Numbered from the stretch's first letter, positions 1 to 10,006 are shown. The stretch is 64,000 nt of DNA from Flavobacterium branchiarum (GCF_030409845.1 NZ_JAUFQQ010000005.1:2108001-2172000), one strand, 5' to 3'. The notes: generated by a model not told the origin, from the letters alone. Numbers and translations: made by a program.

Positions 1-435
1 CAGTAAACTTGGTGCAAAAGGTAAATGATTTACCACAGCATCTCCCGCGGTATAAAATTTGTAAACTGTAGAATAAGCACTTGCTAATCCTTTGTTATCA
101 AATGCTTTTATCCTCCAATAATAGGCTGTGTTTTTGTCTAATACAAGCGAGGTGTTATTATCGGCTCCTTCAAAATTTTTATCAATTTTAGCAAAAGTAT
201 TGTCTTTTGAAATTTGAATTTGATAGGTTATAGCGTCATTGTTTGCATCTGTAGCTTTGTCCCATTTAAAAGAAACGGTATTGTCTACGCACAATTTATT
301 ATCAGCAGGACTAGTTAAAGCTGGTACAGTAGGTGCTACGTTTACAACTCCTGGAGTTACAGGATCGTCTTCACCACCGCCACCGCAAGAAATAAACAAA
401 ATACTGATGATTGATAAGTATATTAAATTTTTCAT
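1..435 (-). CDS. Lipoprotein with fibronectin-III-like region, 3' end outside window
   Basis: An open frame runs from an ATG at 435 down to the window edge, so only the N-terminal 145 residues are visible. The start reads MKNLIYLSIISILFISCGGG, a short signal peptide with a lipobox-like ISC followed by glycine and acidic residues, as in Bacteroidota surface lipoproteins. The next part (LTSPADNKLCVDNTVSFKW, then YQIQISKDNTF and AYYWRIKAFD) has the pattern of a fibronectin type III domain. Its start lies 2 bp after the stop of the LRR protein gene, so the two are probably co-transcribed, LRR gene first. The remaining domains and function cannot be seen. Confidence 0.8.
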   Translation of the reverse strand, partial: MKNLIYLSIISILFISCGGGGEDDPVTPGVVNVAPTVPALTSPADNKLCVDNTVSFKWDKATDANNDAITYQIQISKDNTFAKIDKNFEGADNNTSLVLDKNTAYYWRIKAFDNKGLASAYSTVYKFYTAGDAVVNHLPFAPSLL

Positions 436-437
436 TT

Positions 438-3400
438 TTATTTTTTTATAATTTTAATGTATTCTGGAGTGTCTAAATAGATTTTAACAGCATAAATTCC
501 AGAAGCTTGGTTTTCGATATTTAAATATGCTTTTCCATCTTCGATGTTATAATTTTTAGTAGAAACCAATTGACCTCCGAAATTGTAAACTTCTATTTTG
601 ATTTCCTTTTTATTCGTTGGGACATCGATTTCAAAATTTCCAGATGTTGGATTGGGATAAGCAGCTAAACTTCTTATAGCATCCAATGACGTAATTCTTT
701 TAGAAAATACACCTTCACAAACTTTAGCTGTTGCTACTTCTATTAAGCCACCTTTGTTTAAATCTAAAGAGAAATTAGGATCGGTTGTCTGAAACTGCGC
801 TTGACCATCTACAAAAACGGTGAAAGGCGCTGTTCCTGCTGTAATTTCAACATCAACTTTTCTAGCGGTTATGTTGGATGTTCCAGAAATGGTTGTTGCC
901 TTGGCGATACTAACATTAAAGCTTTGTTCGTATTTTTCTCCAGCTATTGAGATAATAATATTGTAAGCTCCAGGGCTAAGGTTAGAAGCAGTTAAAGTGT
1001 TGTTTGTAAAAGTGTATGGTTTTCCATTTATACTAGCGGTGTAAGGTAACTTAGCATTTGCTGTTATACTAATTTCACCGTTGTTTTCGTTAACGCAAGA
1101 TTCTCCTTTTGACTCAATAGTATAGTTATTTGAAGGAAGGCTAAAATCGCATTGAGTGTTATAACTAGCGCTTGCGTCTTTATATTTAGCCCAAGTATTA
1201 TTAGAGTATGTAACGTCATCAACTGTTATGCAAGATAAATTAGGGTTGTTGGCAAAACTGTTATAATAAGAATTATTAAATTTAGCATTGCCTCCATTCT
1301 TTATGTTTAGTTTCATTAAGTCATTACTACTACAAATAAGTTGTTTTAAATTAGGATTACTTGAAAAGTCTAAAGATGTTAACATATTATCAGAAACATA
1401 TGCGATTTCTAATAATGGATTCTTGCTGAAATCTATATTAGTTAGGCTCATACGTTCACCATGCAATTGCTTTAAATTTGGCAATGCCTTAGTCTCTAAA
1501 TAGTTTATATCATTGTTTCCACAGAATAATTTTTCTAATTGAGGATGTTTAGTAAGGTCTAAGGTTTTTAGTAAATTAGCTTCGCAGTTAAGGTATGTTA
1601 GTTTTTTGTTTGCCGTAAAATCAATCGTTGTTAGGTTGTTGTAGCCTACTGATATAGAGGTTAAATTTATATTATTTGATAGATCAAAACCTTTAATGTT
1701 TTTATTTTGACTAGCATTTAAATATTCTAATGCGATATTTTTTGAAAGATCCAAGCTTGTTAGTGTACTCTGACTTGAATTTTCATTATTACTACCAGCC
1801 GCTGAACAATGTAAGTTCGTCAAGGCTAAATTTTTAGTAACATCTAAAGTTGTTAATTTATTATAAGTGACATTTAGCTCTGTTAAAGCTAAGTTTTTAG
1901 CAACATCTATGTTTGTTAATTTGTTATAAGAGACATTTACCTTTGTTAAAGCTAAGTTTTTAGAAATATCTAAAGTTGTTAATTTATTATAATAGACATT
2001 TAGCTCTGTTAAAGCTAGGTTTTTAGAAACATCTAAGCTTGTTAATTCGTTTTGTTCACAATTTAATACTTTTAATTTTAGGTTTTTAGAAACATCAATA
2101 CTAGTTAGCTTACCTTTTCCATTGTAAGGTAATTTTAGATTTTCAAGAGCTATAAAATCTTGTATTCCTGTTAAGTCTTTGATTTCTAAGTTGGTGTAAT
2201 AATCGCTTAGGTCTAATGTTGTAATGGTGTTAATTGCACGAGTAAGTACTTTACCGTCTTCAACTCCGTCAATCCCTTTTTTAATTAAAGATTTCTCAAA
2301 ATTTGCATCGGGAATTAATGTGTATTCAGGTGTTGAACAAATTGACTCAGAGAATTTCGCAACAGGATCTTTTCTTTTTATCCAATTGGTATTAGCATAA
2401 GCAACATCATCAACAAGTACACAAGTTAAACTAGGGTTTGCAGTAAGTGATAACTTGTCTGATTTTATAAGGGTATTTTTCCCGTTCTTCAAATTTACTT
2501 CCTTTAAGGTTGGATTATGACTAGCGTCAAATTGTATTAATGCTATATTTTTGGAAACGTCTAGTGTTTCTAAAGCATTATATTGGCATTCTAAGTAAAT
2601 TAAATTTAGATTTTTAGATAAATTTAAAGTCGTTAGGTCGTTACTATAGCATTCTAAACGTCTTAACTTTGTGTTGTTAGAAAGATCAAGGTATGTTATT
2701 TGATTTTGAATACAGTCAATTGTTTCTAAATAAATGTTTTTAGAGGTGTCTATTGTGGTCAGTTTGTTTGTATAACAACTTAAATTGACTAAGTTAATGT
2801 TTTTGTTAATGTCTAAAGAGGTTAATCCATTTCCACCACAACTTAAATACCTTAAATTGATCTGTTTACTAACATCGATAGTTTTTAGATTATTATAGTA
2901 GCAAGATAGGTCGGTTAATGCTAAATTGTTTGAAATATCTAGAGTAGCTAAAGAATTCCAGCCACAATTAAGCGATTCTAAAGCTGTATTTTTAGAGATA
3001 TCTATGCTTGTTAATTTATTTGAAGAAACTTCCAGTGTAGTTAATGCAGTAAAATCTTGAATTCCTGTAAGATCTGAAATGTTGCTACCTGAAATATATA
3101 AGGTTCTTAATGATTTAATGTCGCTAGTCAATACTTTTCCATCTACTTCTCCAGAATCGAATCCCATGGAAATTAATTTTTTTTCGAAATTCACGTCTGG
3201 AATCAAAGTGTATTGTACGGGAACATCTGCAATATCTACAACAGATACATTGTCAACCAAAATTTCAGAATTAAGTGTTCCTGTTGTCCAGATATCTACT
3301 TCTATGTTTTCTGATATTTTTGAAGTGTATTCAAACTCAATTTTTCTCCATTCTGTGGTAGAAAAAGTAACATCAGATTTTTGAGTTACTTTCTCCTTAA

Positions 3401-3737
3401 AAGTGCCTGGTTTGTGATACAGGCTTAAATCGATAGAAGAAAATGTTCCTTTTACAGTTTTGTGGTATACTGTTACACGATAGGTTTTGTTTGCTTGTAT
3501 AGGAAAATATTCGCTATTAATATACGTGAAAGTTCCGCTGGCAACCATCATGTTAGTACTTGATTTTCCGTTTTGTGCGATTGTACTTTGTGAAACAAAG
3601 CCACTAAAGAAAGGGTACCAGTTATTTGGTTGATTGGAAGAAGTCCAGGTTTCGAAATTCCCATTGGGAACTAAGTTCGTCTGTGCATGAATTGTAAAAT
3701 TTGCCAATAACAGCAATAAAAGTAGTTTTGTTTTCAT
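438..3737 (-). CDS. Secreted leucine-rich-repeat protein with T9SS sorting domain
   Basis: This is a 1099-residue protein with a signal peptide (MKTKLLLLLLLANFTIHAQ). A carbohydrate-binding-like beta domain follows (about residues 20-170, starting NLVPNGNFETW). Two LRR blocks come next (about 178-465 and 470-880). Each block opens with a matching YTLIPDxNFEK cap and closes with a VDDVxYxNxxW cap; the repeats are about 21 residues (LTSLDVSKNLALTxL). A SprB/adhesin-like beta domain precedes the C-terminal type-A T9SS domain (AAYPNPTSGNFEIDV to YIKIIKK). The family is expected to be exported across the outer membrane and held at the surface or released. A binding or adhesion role is inferred from the LRRs; the ligand is unknown. 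Confidence 0.88.
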   Translation of the reverse strand: MKTKLLLLLLLANFTIHAQTNLVPNGNFETWTSSNQPNNWYPFFSGFVSQSTIAQNGKSSTNMMVASGTFTYINSEYFPIQANKTYRVTVYHKTVKGTFSSIDLSLYHKPGTFKEKVTQKSDVTFSTTEWRKIEFEYTSKISENIEVDIWTTGTLNSEILVDNVSVVDIADVPVQYTLIPDVNFEKKLISMGFDSGEVDGKVLTSDIKSLRTLYISGSNISDLTGIQDFTALTTLEVSSNKLTSIDISKNTALESLNCGWNSLATLDISNNLALTDLSCYYNNLKTIDVSKQINLRYLSCGGNGLTSLDINKNINLVNLSCYTNKLTTIDTSKNIYLETIDCIQNQITYLDLSNNTKLRRLECYSNDLTTLNLSKNLNLIYLECQYNALETLDVSKNIALIQFDASHNPTLKEVNLKNGKNTLIKSDKLSLTANPSLTCVLVDDVAYANTNWIKRKDPVAKFSESICSTPEYTLIPDANFEKSLIKKGIDGVEDGKVLTRAINTITTLDLSDYYTNLEIKDLTGIQDFIALENLKLPYNGKGKLTSIDVSKNLKLKVLNCEQNELTSLDVSKNLALTELNVYYNKLTTLDISKNLALTKVNVSYNKLTNIDVAKNLALTELNVTYNKLTTLDVTKNLALTNLHCSAAGSNNENSSQSTLTSLDLSKNIALEYLNASQNKNIKGFDLSNNINLTSISVGYNNLTTIDFTANKKLTYLNCEANLLKTLDLTKHPQLEKLFCGNNDINYLETKALPNLKQLHGERMSLTNIDFSKNPLLEIAYVSDNMLTSLDFSSNPNLKQLICSSNDLMKLNIKNGGNAKFNNSYYNSFANNPNLSCITVDDVTYSNNTWAKYKDASASYNTQCDFSLPSNNYTIESKGESCVNENNGEISITANAKLPYTASINGKPYTFTNNTLTASNLSPGAYNIIISIAGEKYEQSFNVSIAKATTISGTSNITARKVDVEITAGTAPFTVFVDGQAQFQTTDPNFSLDLNKGGLIEVATAKVCEGVFSKRITSLDAIRSLAAYPNPTSGNFEIDVPTNKKEIKIEVYNFGGQLVSTKNYNIEDGKAYLNIENQASGIYAVKIYLDTPEYIKIIKK
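1815..2095 (-). repeat. 63-bp tandem DNA repeats encoding LRR units
   Basis: Within the second LRR block, consecutive 63-bp (21-codon) units are nearly identical at DNA level; each contains variants of TTTTTAGAAACATCTAAAG and TTGTTAATTTATTATAA. Neighbouring repeats elsewhere in the gene have diverged more. This suggests recent local expansion by unequal recombination or slippage. Confidence 0.75.
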
Positions 3738-3985
3738 AGATTTAGTTTACGATTTGAACTTGCAATGATACGAAAATACAAATTATTTCTTGTTAAATTT
3801 TTATTTATCAGGTAGCAATTAAATTCATTTATCTTCATTTCTAAAGAATGATTATATTTGAACGGTTTCTAGTTTGATAAAAAAAGATTGAAGAAGATTC
3901 CTAACAGTGTGTTAATCTGTCTTTTTTTTGTAACAAAAAATCATAAATTAGACCCGTATTTTAACTTTTATTAAATTTATTATAA

Positions 3986-5614
3986 ATGAATAGTATCAAG
4001 CCTATTTACATGTCTGCTTTTGCGCTAATGGTTTTAGCAGGTTGTGGCGCTACAAAACAAGCATCAATTACAACACCTCCAGTTGTTGAAATTGCTCCTG
4101 CAATTATTAAAAAAAATGCTCCCCTTACAGAGAATGAATTGAAAAGATGGAGTCATCTGGATTTAGTAAAAGATACTATTCCGGGGATGAGTGTTGATAA
4201 GGCGTATGCCGAATTGTTAAAAGATAAAAAAGGAGTAAAAGTAATAGTAGGAATTGTTGATTCAGGTGTTGATATTGAACACGAGGATTTACAAGGGAAA
4301 ATCTGGACTAATGCAAAAGAAATTCCTGGTAATGGAATCGATGATGATAAAAATGGTTATATCGATGATGTTCATGGTTGGAACTTTCTTGGTGATGCTG
4401 TAAGTGAGAATTTAGAACTTACTCGTATTGTAAAGAAAGGTGATGATGGATCTCCTCAATACAAAGATGCATTGGCGATGTACAATGAAAAGTATGAAAA
4501 GGCATTGCAAGAGAAACAAATGATTGATTTTTATCTGGATGCAAATAAATCGATAAAAGATTATTTAAAGAAAGATAAATATACACTTGAAGATCTTAGT
4601 GTTATTACTTCAGTTGATCGAGCTATAATTAATAGTAAGAATGTAATGGCTCAAATTTTAACTAATGCAGGTCCTGACTTTGAAGCTGGCTTAGAGGAGT
4701 ATAGAGAATATGTTTACGATCAGTTAAATTTTAATTTGAATAAAGAATTTGATGGGCGTAAAATTGTAGGAGATAATCCAGAGGATATTAAAGATACTCG
4801 CTACGGTAATAATAATGTTATTGGGCCAGTTAAAGATAAAGCATTACACGGAACTCACGTAGCAGGTATTGTAGCTCAATTGCGTCATAATAATTTAGGT
4901 GGAGATGGTGTTGCTAATAATGTTGAGATTTTGGCAGTGAGAGCTGTTCCAGATGGAGATGAGTACGATAAAGATATTGCATTGGCAATTCGTTATGCTG
5001 TAGATAATGGAGCAAAAGTAATCAACGGAAGTTTTGGAAAGAGTTTTTCTCCTCATAAACAATGGGTTTACGATGCTATAAAATATGCTGCTAAAAAAGA
5101 TGTTCTAATTGTGCATGCAGCTGGAAATGATGGATACAATATTGATATTGAGAAAAATATTAATTATCCAAATGACTCTGAAGACAACATTAAAGAATTT
5201 GCAGATAACTTAATTACAATTGGTGCAATAAACAAAGTATATGGAGAAAAGGTAGTTGCTAGTTTTTCTAACTTTGGAAAAATAAACGTTGATGTTTTTG
5301 CGCCAGGTGAAGAAATCTATGCAACAATTCCAAATAACAAATACAAGTATTTGCAAGGAACTTCGATGGCAGCGCCAAACGCAGCTGGGGTTGCGGCTTT
5401 AATTCGTTCGTATTACCCAGGATTAACTGCTCCGCAGGTAAAACATATTTTAATGAATTCTGGGGTTTTACTTCCTGAGATGGTGTTTTTAGGTGAAAAT
5501 CCAAACCCAGAAGAAAAACCAGTAGCGGTTTCTTCGGCTGAATCATCTAAAACACGTAGAATGGTGAATGCTTATAATGCATTATTGATGGCAGAAAAAA
5601 TGTCAAAAAAATAA
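3986..5614 (+). CDS. S8 subtilisin-like serine peptidase, lipoprotein
   Basis: The 542-residue protein has a lipoprotein signal (LAGC, Cys20). The subtilase triad is visible: Asp92 in IVDSGVD, His288 in HGTHVAG and Ser460 in GTSMAAP. The Asp-His distance is about 196 residues, much longer than in classical subtilisins. The extra segment (about 105-285) is charged and helical-looking. It is probably an envelope-anchored protease; the substrate is unknown. A strong hairpin terminator at 5637-5664 separates it from the next gene, so the two peptidase genes may be expressed independently. Confidence 0.9.
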   Translation: MNSIKPIYMSAFALMVLAGCGATKQASITTPPVVEIAPAIIKKNAPLTENELKRWSHLDLVKDTIPGMSVDKAYAELLKDKKGVKVIVGIVDSGVDIEHEDLQGKIWTNAKEIPGNGIDDDKNGYIDDVHGWNFLGDAVSENLELTRIVKKGDDGSPQYKDALAMYNEKYEKALQEKQMIDFYLDANKSIKDYLKKDKYTLEDLSVITSVDRAIINSKNVMAQILTNAGPDFEAGLEEYREYVYDQLNFNLNKEFDGRKIVGDNPEDIKDTRYGNNNVIGPVKDKALHGTHVAGIVAQLRHNNLGGDGVANNVEILAVRAVPDGDEYDKDIALAIRYAVDNGAKVINGSFGKSFSPHKQWVYDAIKYAAKKDVLIVHAAGNDGYNIDIEKNINYPNDSEDNIKEFADNLITIGAINKVYGEKVVASFSNFGKINVDVFAPGEEIYATIPNNKYKYLQGTSMAAPNAAGVAALIRSYYPGLTAPQVKHILMNSGVLLPEMVFLGENPNPEEKPVAVSSAESSKTRRMVNAYNALLMAEKMSKK

Positions 5615-5636
5615 ATTGTAAAGAATATTAATCCGA

Positions 5637-5664
5637 TGGAAGGGTGGCAACCCTTCCATTTTTT
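5637..5664 (+). terminator. Rho-independent terminator after subtilase gene
   Basis: TGGAAGGGT and ACCCTTCCA form a 9-bp stem with a 4-nt loop, followed directly by a run of T. It lies 22 bp after the subtilase stop codon and 13 bp before the next ATG. Confidence 0.85.
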
Positions 5665-5676
5665 ATTATATAGACC

Positions 5677-7554
5677 ATGCGTAAAATTATATTACTTTCT
5701 TTTTTGAGCCTTAGTTTTGGTTCTCTGGTTGCCCAAAATGCTCCTTATTGGCAACAACATGTTGATTATAAAATGGATGTATCGATGGATGTAAAAAACT
5801 ATTTATACAAAGGAAAACAAGAATTGGAATACACCAATAATTCGCCAGATACGTTGCGAAAAGTTTTTTATCATTTGTTTTTTAATGCGTTTCAACCTGG
5901 AAGCGAGATGGATGCAAGAGTCCAAACGATTAAAGACCCAGATGGGAGAATGATAAATAAGATAAAAGTTGACGGTAAGGATGTTAAGGAAAGCCGTATG
6001 AAAACTTTAAAGCCTAATGAAATGGGGTATCTTAATATCACTAATTTCAAGCAAGATGGGGTAACAGCTGTAACAAGAACTTCGGGGACAATTATGGAAG
6101 TTACTTTGGCTAAACCAATTTTACCAAACTCAAAAACTACTTTTACATTAGAATTTGATGGACAGGTTCCAGTACAAATTCGTCGTGCAGGAAGAAATAA
6201 TACAGAAGGTGTTGCTTTGTCAATGTCGCAATGGTATCCTAAATTAGCCGAATTTGATTTCGAGGGCTGGCATGCAGATCCATATATCGCAAGAGAATTT
6301 CATGGTGTTTGGGGGAATTTTGATGTAAAAATTACAATCGATAAGGACTATACAATAGGTGGTTCAGGATATTTACAGAACAAAAACGAAATTGGTCACG
6401 GATATCAAGACACTGGAGTTACTGTAGTTTATCCTAAAAAGGCAAAAACACTTACATGGCATTTTGTAGCGCCAATGGTACATGATTTTACTTGGGCTGC
6501 TGATAATGAATATATTCATGATATAGTAAAAGGACCAAATGATGTTGATTTGCATTTCTTTTACAAAAACAATCCGAAAATTATTGAGAATTGGAAAAAT
6601 CTACAGCCATTAATGGTTAAAGTAATGGATTTTTATAATCATAAAATTGGACCATATCCGTACAAACAATATTCATTTATTCAAGGTGGAGATGGAGGAA
6701 TGGAGTATGCAATGTGTACTTTGATGTTGGGTAACGGAACTTTAAAAGGAATGTTAGGTACAGCAACACATGAATTAGGACATGCTTGGTTTCAACATGT
6801 TTTGGCTTCAAATGAGTCTAAGCACCCATGGATGGATGAAGGTTTTACAACTTATGTAGAAGATATGGCGTTGAATGAATTAGAGGGGGATAAAAAAGAA
6901 GTAAACCCATTTAAAGGAAATTATGCAGCGTATTACAATTTAGTTGCATCTGGTAAAGAGCAGCCACAAACTACACACGGTGACCGTTATGATGAAAATA
7001 GACCCTATAGTATCTCATCTTATGTAAAAGGAAGTATCTTTCTTTCGCAGTTGGCTTATGTAATTGGTCAGGATAATTTAGATGCTACGGTAAAAAGATA
7101 TTATAACGACTTTAAATTTAAGCACCCGTCACCTAATGATATCAAAAGAACTGCTGAACGTGTTTCTGGAGCTCAATTAGATTGGTATTTAATAGATTGG
7201 ACGCAAACTACAAATACAATTGATTACGGCATCAAAGAAGTGAGCGATAGTGGTAATAAAACAGTTGTAACTCTTGAAAGAATTGGAAGAATGCCAATGC
7301 CTATTGATTTAACTGTAGAATATACAGATGGAACTAAAGAGAGCTTTTATATTCCGTTGCGAATGATGAATTTTATAAAAGAGAACCCTGATCCTTCTGT
7401 AAAAAGAACAGTTTTAAATGATTGGGCTTGGGCAATGCCTACTTATAATTTTACAATTGACAAAAGTAAAAGCACTATCAAGAAAATCACTATCGATCCA
7501 AGCGGGTTAATGGCAGATGTGAAAGCAACAAATAATGTATATGAAGTGAAATAA
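5677..7554 (+). CDS. M1 family zinc metallopeptidase (aminopeptidase N-like)
   Basis: This 625-residue protein has an N-terminal signal peptide (MRKIILLSFLSLSFGSLVAQ). An M1-type beta domain precedes a gluzincin domain. The zinc motif HELGH (365-369) is followed by the third ligand Glu388 in DEGFTTYVED, giving the family HExxH-(18)-E spacing. The substrate-side motif GGMEYAM (M1 GAMEN-like) lies about 24 residues earlier. It probably trims peptides in the periplasm or at the surface. It follows a subtilase gene, which fits extracellular protein breakdown, although a terminator separates them. Confidence 0.92.
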   Translation: MRKIILLSFLSLSFGSLVAQNAPYWQQHVDYKMDVSMDVKNYLYKGKQELEYTNNSPDTLRKVFYHLFFNAFQPGSEMDARVQTIKDPDGRMINKIKVDGKDVKESRMKTLKPNEMGYLNITNFKQDGVTAVTRTSGTIMEVTLAKPILPNSKTTFTLEFDGQVPVQIRRAGRNNTEGVALSMSQWYPKLAEFDFEGWHADPYIAREFHGVWGNFDVKITIDKDYTIGGSGYLQNKNEIGHGYQDTGVTVVYPKKAKTLTWHFVAPMVHDFTWAADNEYIHDIVKGPNDVDLHFFYKNNPKIIENWKNLQPLMVKVMDFYNHKIGPYPYKQYSFIQGGDGGMEYAMCTLMLGNGTLKGMLGTATHELGHAWFQHVLASNESKHPWMDEGFTTYVEDMALNELEGDKKEVNPFKGNYAAYYNLVASGKEQPQTTHGDRYDENRPYSISSYVKGSIFLSQLAYVIGQDNLDATVKRYYNDFKFKHPSPNDIKRTAERVSGAQLDWYLIDWTQTTNTIDYGIKEVSDSGNKTVVTLERIGRMPMPIDLTVEYTDGTKESFYIPLRMMNFIKENPDPSVKRTVLNDWAWAMPTYNFTIDKSKSTIKKITIDPSGLMADVKATNNVYEVK

Positions 7555-7572
7555 TCTTCATCTTTTATAACA

Positions 7573-7610
7573 TAAAAGCCCTTAAAGACATTTGTTTTTA
7601 AGGGCTTTTT
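7573..7610. terminator. Bidirectional terminator between convergent genes
   Basis: AAAAGCCCTTAAA and TTTAAGGGCTTTTT form a long stem with A and T tails on both sides. It lies between the convergent M1 peptidase and DUF418 genes and can serve both. Confidence 0.85.
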
Positions 7611-7639
7611 GTATGTAGAATTATTTTGATAATAGAATT

Positions 7640-8848
7640 TTACTCCGTAATTTTTGTATTTTGTTCTATCTGAACATTATTTTGTGCTGGTTTTTTAAAA
7701 GGGAATAACTCTCTATAACTAGCAGATCTCCAGAGCCATTCTATTGGGCCGTAATTATATTTTGAAAGCCACCATTTGCTAATAAATAATTGAGCAATAA
7801 AAACAAAAACAGCTAATGAAAAGTAAAACCAATAAGGCATTGTGTTTCCTATTCCTAAACCAATTCCAGAGAAAATAAACGCACCTAATATATTTTGAAA
7901 GATATAATTAGTCAATGTCATTTTACCGCCAAACTTAAAGTAGTTAAATATAGTTTTTAGTTTGTTATTTATATATAACAAAGAAATTCCCGTTGCAATA
8001 AACAGCATAGTACTTAAAATCATCCAATAAAAAGGATTAAAAAAGACGAAGTAATTAGTTTTATTAATTCGAGCCATTTCAAAGATTACTCCCAGTACTA
8101 TTGAGAAAAACAAACTTATAAAAAGAGTATATTTTAAAAGTTTTCTCATTTCGTTTAAACGACTAAAAAAGTTTACTTTTTGAAGTAAAAAACCAAAAAG
8201 CATGCAGGTAAACATTACAAGGTGAGCCGTGATTGCATATCCTGGAATAATTATTTGTTCATAATAGGAGGCTAATAAGTTAAAATTAAAGAAATCTAGC
8301 CAGTTTCCTGAATAATATAATTTGAGGTATTCTACGCTTGTCGTAATCGCGGTATATTCTGTTTTTATGCTGTTTACATAAGCAGCGACAAAAGGAATTG
8401 AAATGAAAAGAAGGCTACATAGAACTGTTAATGTTTTTGTTGAGCTTTTATAAAAGAGCAACAAGAGTAGTCCCAAAAAGGCGTAATCTTTTAAAATGTC
8501 GCCAAGCCAAAAAGCCGAATTGATGAATGCTAATACAAAAAGTAAAATCATTCTCCAGCTAAAAAAAGCGACTGGGTTTTTGCCTTTGTTGCTGATGTTG
8601 GTAATTAAAATTGCAAAGCCATAACCAAAGAGGACTGTTAATAATGTCCATGATTTTGCTGCAAAAAAATAACGGTTAAAAATTTGAAGAATATCGGAAA
8701 ATGTATTGTTAACTATTTTAGTAGGTAATCCGATATGAATATAATCTACGTAGTTTCCAATTGCAACTCCTAATAATGCCCATCCTCTTAGGATATCAAC
8801 GATTGGAGTTCGCTTGTCTTCTTGAATCGGCTGAAATGATTTTGTCAT
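7640..8848 (-). CDS. DUF418 (YeiB-like) multi-pass membrane protein
   Basis: The 402-residue protein has about ten hydrophobic segments. It opens with RTPIVDILRGWALLGVAIGN, the typical start of DUF418/YeiB proteins. It ends with the family C-terminal signature (YNYGPIEWLWRSASYRELFP). Members resemble acyltransferase-3 and heparan-acetyltransferase-like membrane proteins and are often suggested to be transporters, but no reaction is established. It is transcribed alone. The signature supports the family; the function is unknown. Confidence 0.85.
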   Translation of the reverse strand: MTKSFQPIQEDKRTPIVDILRGWALLGVAIGNYVDYIHIGLPTKIVNNTFSDILQIFNRYFFAAKSWTLLTVLFGYGFAILITNISNKGKNPVAFFSWRMILLFVLAFINSAFWLGDILKDYAFLGLLLLLFYKSSTKTLTVLCSLLFISIPFVAAYVNSIKTEYTAITTSVEYLKLYYSGNWLDFFNFNLLASYYEQIIIPGYAITAHLVMFTCMLFGFLLQKVNFFSRLNEMRKLLKYTLFISLFFSIVLGVIFEMARINKTNYFVFFNPFYWMILSTMLFIATGISLLYINNKLKTIFNYFKFGGKMTLTNYIFQNILGAFIFSGIGLGIGNTMPYWFYFSLAVFVFIAQLFISKWWLSKYNYGPIEWLWRSASYRELFPFKKPAQNNVQIEQNTKITE

Positions 8849-8992
8849 ATAATTAACTTGATTTGTGGTTTTTTAAATTATTTTGGTTAGTGTGTTTGTT
8901 AAAAACGCACTAAAAGTAATAAAATTACACAGTGGTTAATTGTAAAAACAGAAATAATATAGACTAATTAATTTGGCTATTTTGTAAATGAT

Positions 8993-9039
8993 AAAAGTCC
9001 ATTTTTTTAAAGAGATTACTTTAAAAAAAACGGACTTTT
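8993..9039 (-). terminator. Hairpin terminator after tdh
   Basis: AAAAGTCC plus an A/T-rich inner stem pairs with GGACTTTT, one bulged position interrupting the stem. It lies 20 bp beyond the threonine dehydrogenase stop codon on the minus strand. Confidence 0.75.
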
Positions 9040-9058
9040 AGAATGTGAAAATGATTGC

Positions 9059-10006
9059 TTATTTTTTGTCACCTAAATGCTCTAACATATCTTTTGTCAT
9101 TGTTTCAAGATCAAAAGTATGTTTCCAATCCCAATCTTCTCGCGCAGAACTGTCGTCGATACTTGCAGGCCAGCTATCAGCGATTTTCTGACGGAAATCA
9201 GGGTTGTAAGTAATCTCAAATTCAGGAATATGTTTTTTAATTTCGTTTGCAATTTCTGTTGGTGTAAAACTCATTGCTGCTAAATTGTATGAAGAATGAA
9301 TTTTGATTTGCTCAATAGGTGCTTTCATAATATTAATGGTTGCATCGATTGCATCATCCATATACATCATCGGCATTTTAGTTTCAGAAGATAAAAAGCA
9401 CTCGTATTTTTTATCAGCAATAGCCTTATAGAAAATATCAACAGCATAATCTGTTGTTCCACCACCAGGAGGAGATGACCAACTGATTAGACCTGGATAA
9501 CGAATGCTTCGTACATCTACACCATAGATATTATGGTAGTATTCGCACCATCTTTCACCAGCCTGTTTGCTAATTCCATAAACAGTAGAAGGTTCCATTA
9601 CGGTATATTGTGGTGTGTTTTCTTTGGGAGTAGTTGGTCCAAAAACAGCAATACTTGATGGCCAGAAAACCTTTTTTATTTTTTTTGCTTTAGCTAAATT
9701 TAAAACGTGAAATAAAGAGTTCATGTTTAAATCCCAAGCAAAGGCAGGGTTTTTTTCGGCTGTAGCAGATAGTAAAGCTGCCATTAAATAAATGTCGGTT
9801 ATTTTATGAACCTCTACAAGGTGCTCTATTTGATTGAAATCTAAGGCATTTACAACTTCAAAAGGACCAGAATTAACAACATCTGTATTTAGTTTACGAA
9901 TGTCTGAAGCAATTACGTTTTCAGTTCCGTATAATTTGCGTAGTTTTTGTGTAAGCTCCGTTCCAATTTGGCCACAAGCACCAATGATTAAAATTTTAGG
10001 ATTCAT
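9059..10006 (-). CDS. L-threonine 3-dehydrogenase, epimerase (SDR) type
   Basis: The 315-residue extended short-chain dehydrogenase has an N-terminal Rossmann motif GACGQIG (residues 8-14). The catalytic YxxxK is in STVYGISKQAGERW. The segment SSPPGGGTTDYAVDI and the MYMDDAIDATI motif match the NAD-dependent threonine dehydrogenases described from Flavobacterium frigidimaris and related bacteria. It would oxidise L-threonine to 2-amino-3-oxobutyrate, which is cleaved to glycine and acetyl-CoA by a ligase not present here. UDP-sugar epimerase is the alternative, but the specific motifs favour threonine dehydrogenase. Confidence 0.85.
   Translation of the reverse strand: MNPKILIIGACGQIGTELTQKLRKLYGTENVIASDIRKLNTDVVNSGPFEVVNALDFNQIEHLVEVHKITDIYLMAALLSATAEKNPAFAWDLNMNSLFHVLNLAKAKKIKKVFWPSSIAVFGPTTPKENTPQYTVMEPSTVYGISKQAGERWCEYYHNIYGVDVRSIRYPGLISWSSPPGGGTTDYAVDIFYKAIADKKYECFLSSETKMPMMYMDDAIDATINIMKAPIEQIKIHSSYNLAAMSFTPTEIANEIKKHIPEFEITYNPDFRQKIADSWPASIDDSSAREDWDWKHTFDLETMTKDMLEHLGDKK

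Noticed and set aside
239..451. Plus-strand frame of 70 codons at the left edge
   Set aside because: It lies antisense to the lipoprotein start and the end of the LRR gene; the minus-strand frame has a signal peptide, lipobox and domain pattern.
5268..5546. Minus-strand 92-codon frame inside the subtilase gene
   Set aside because: It is antisense to the conserved catalytic Ser region and shows no protein features; it is a shadow frame.
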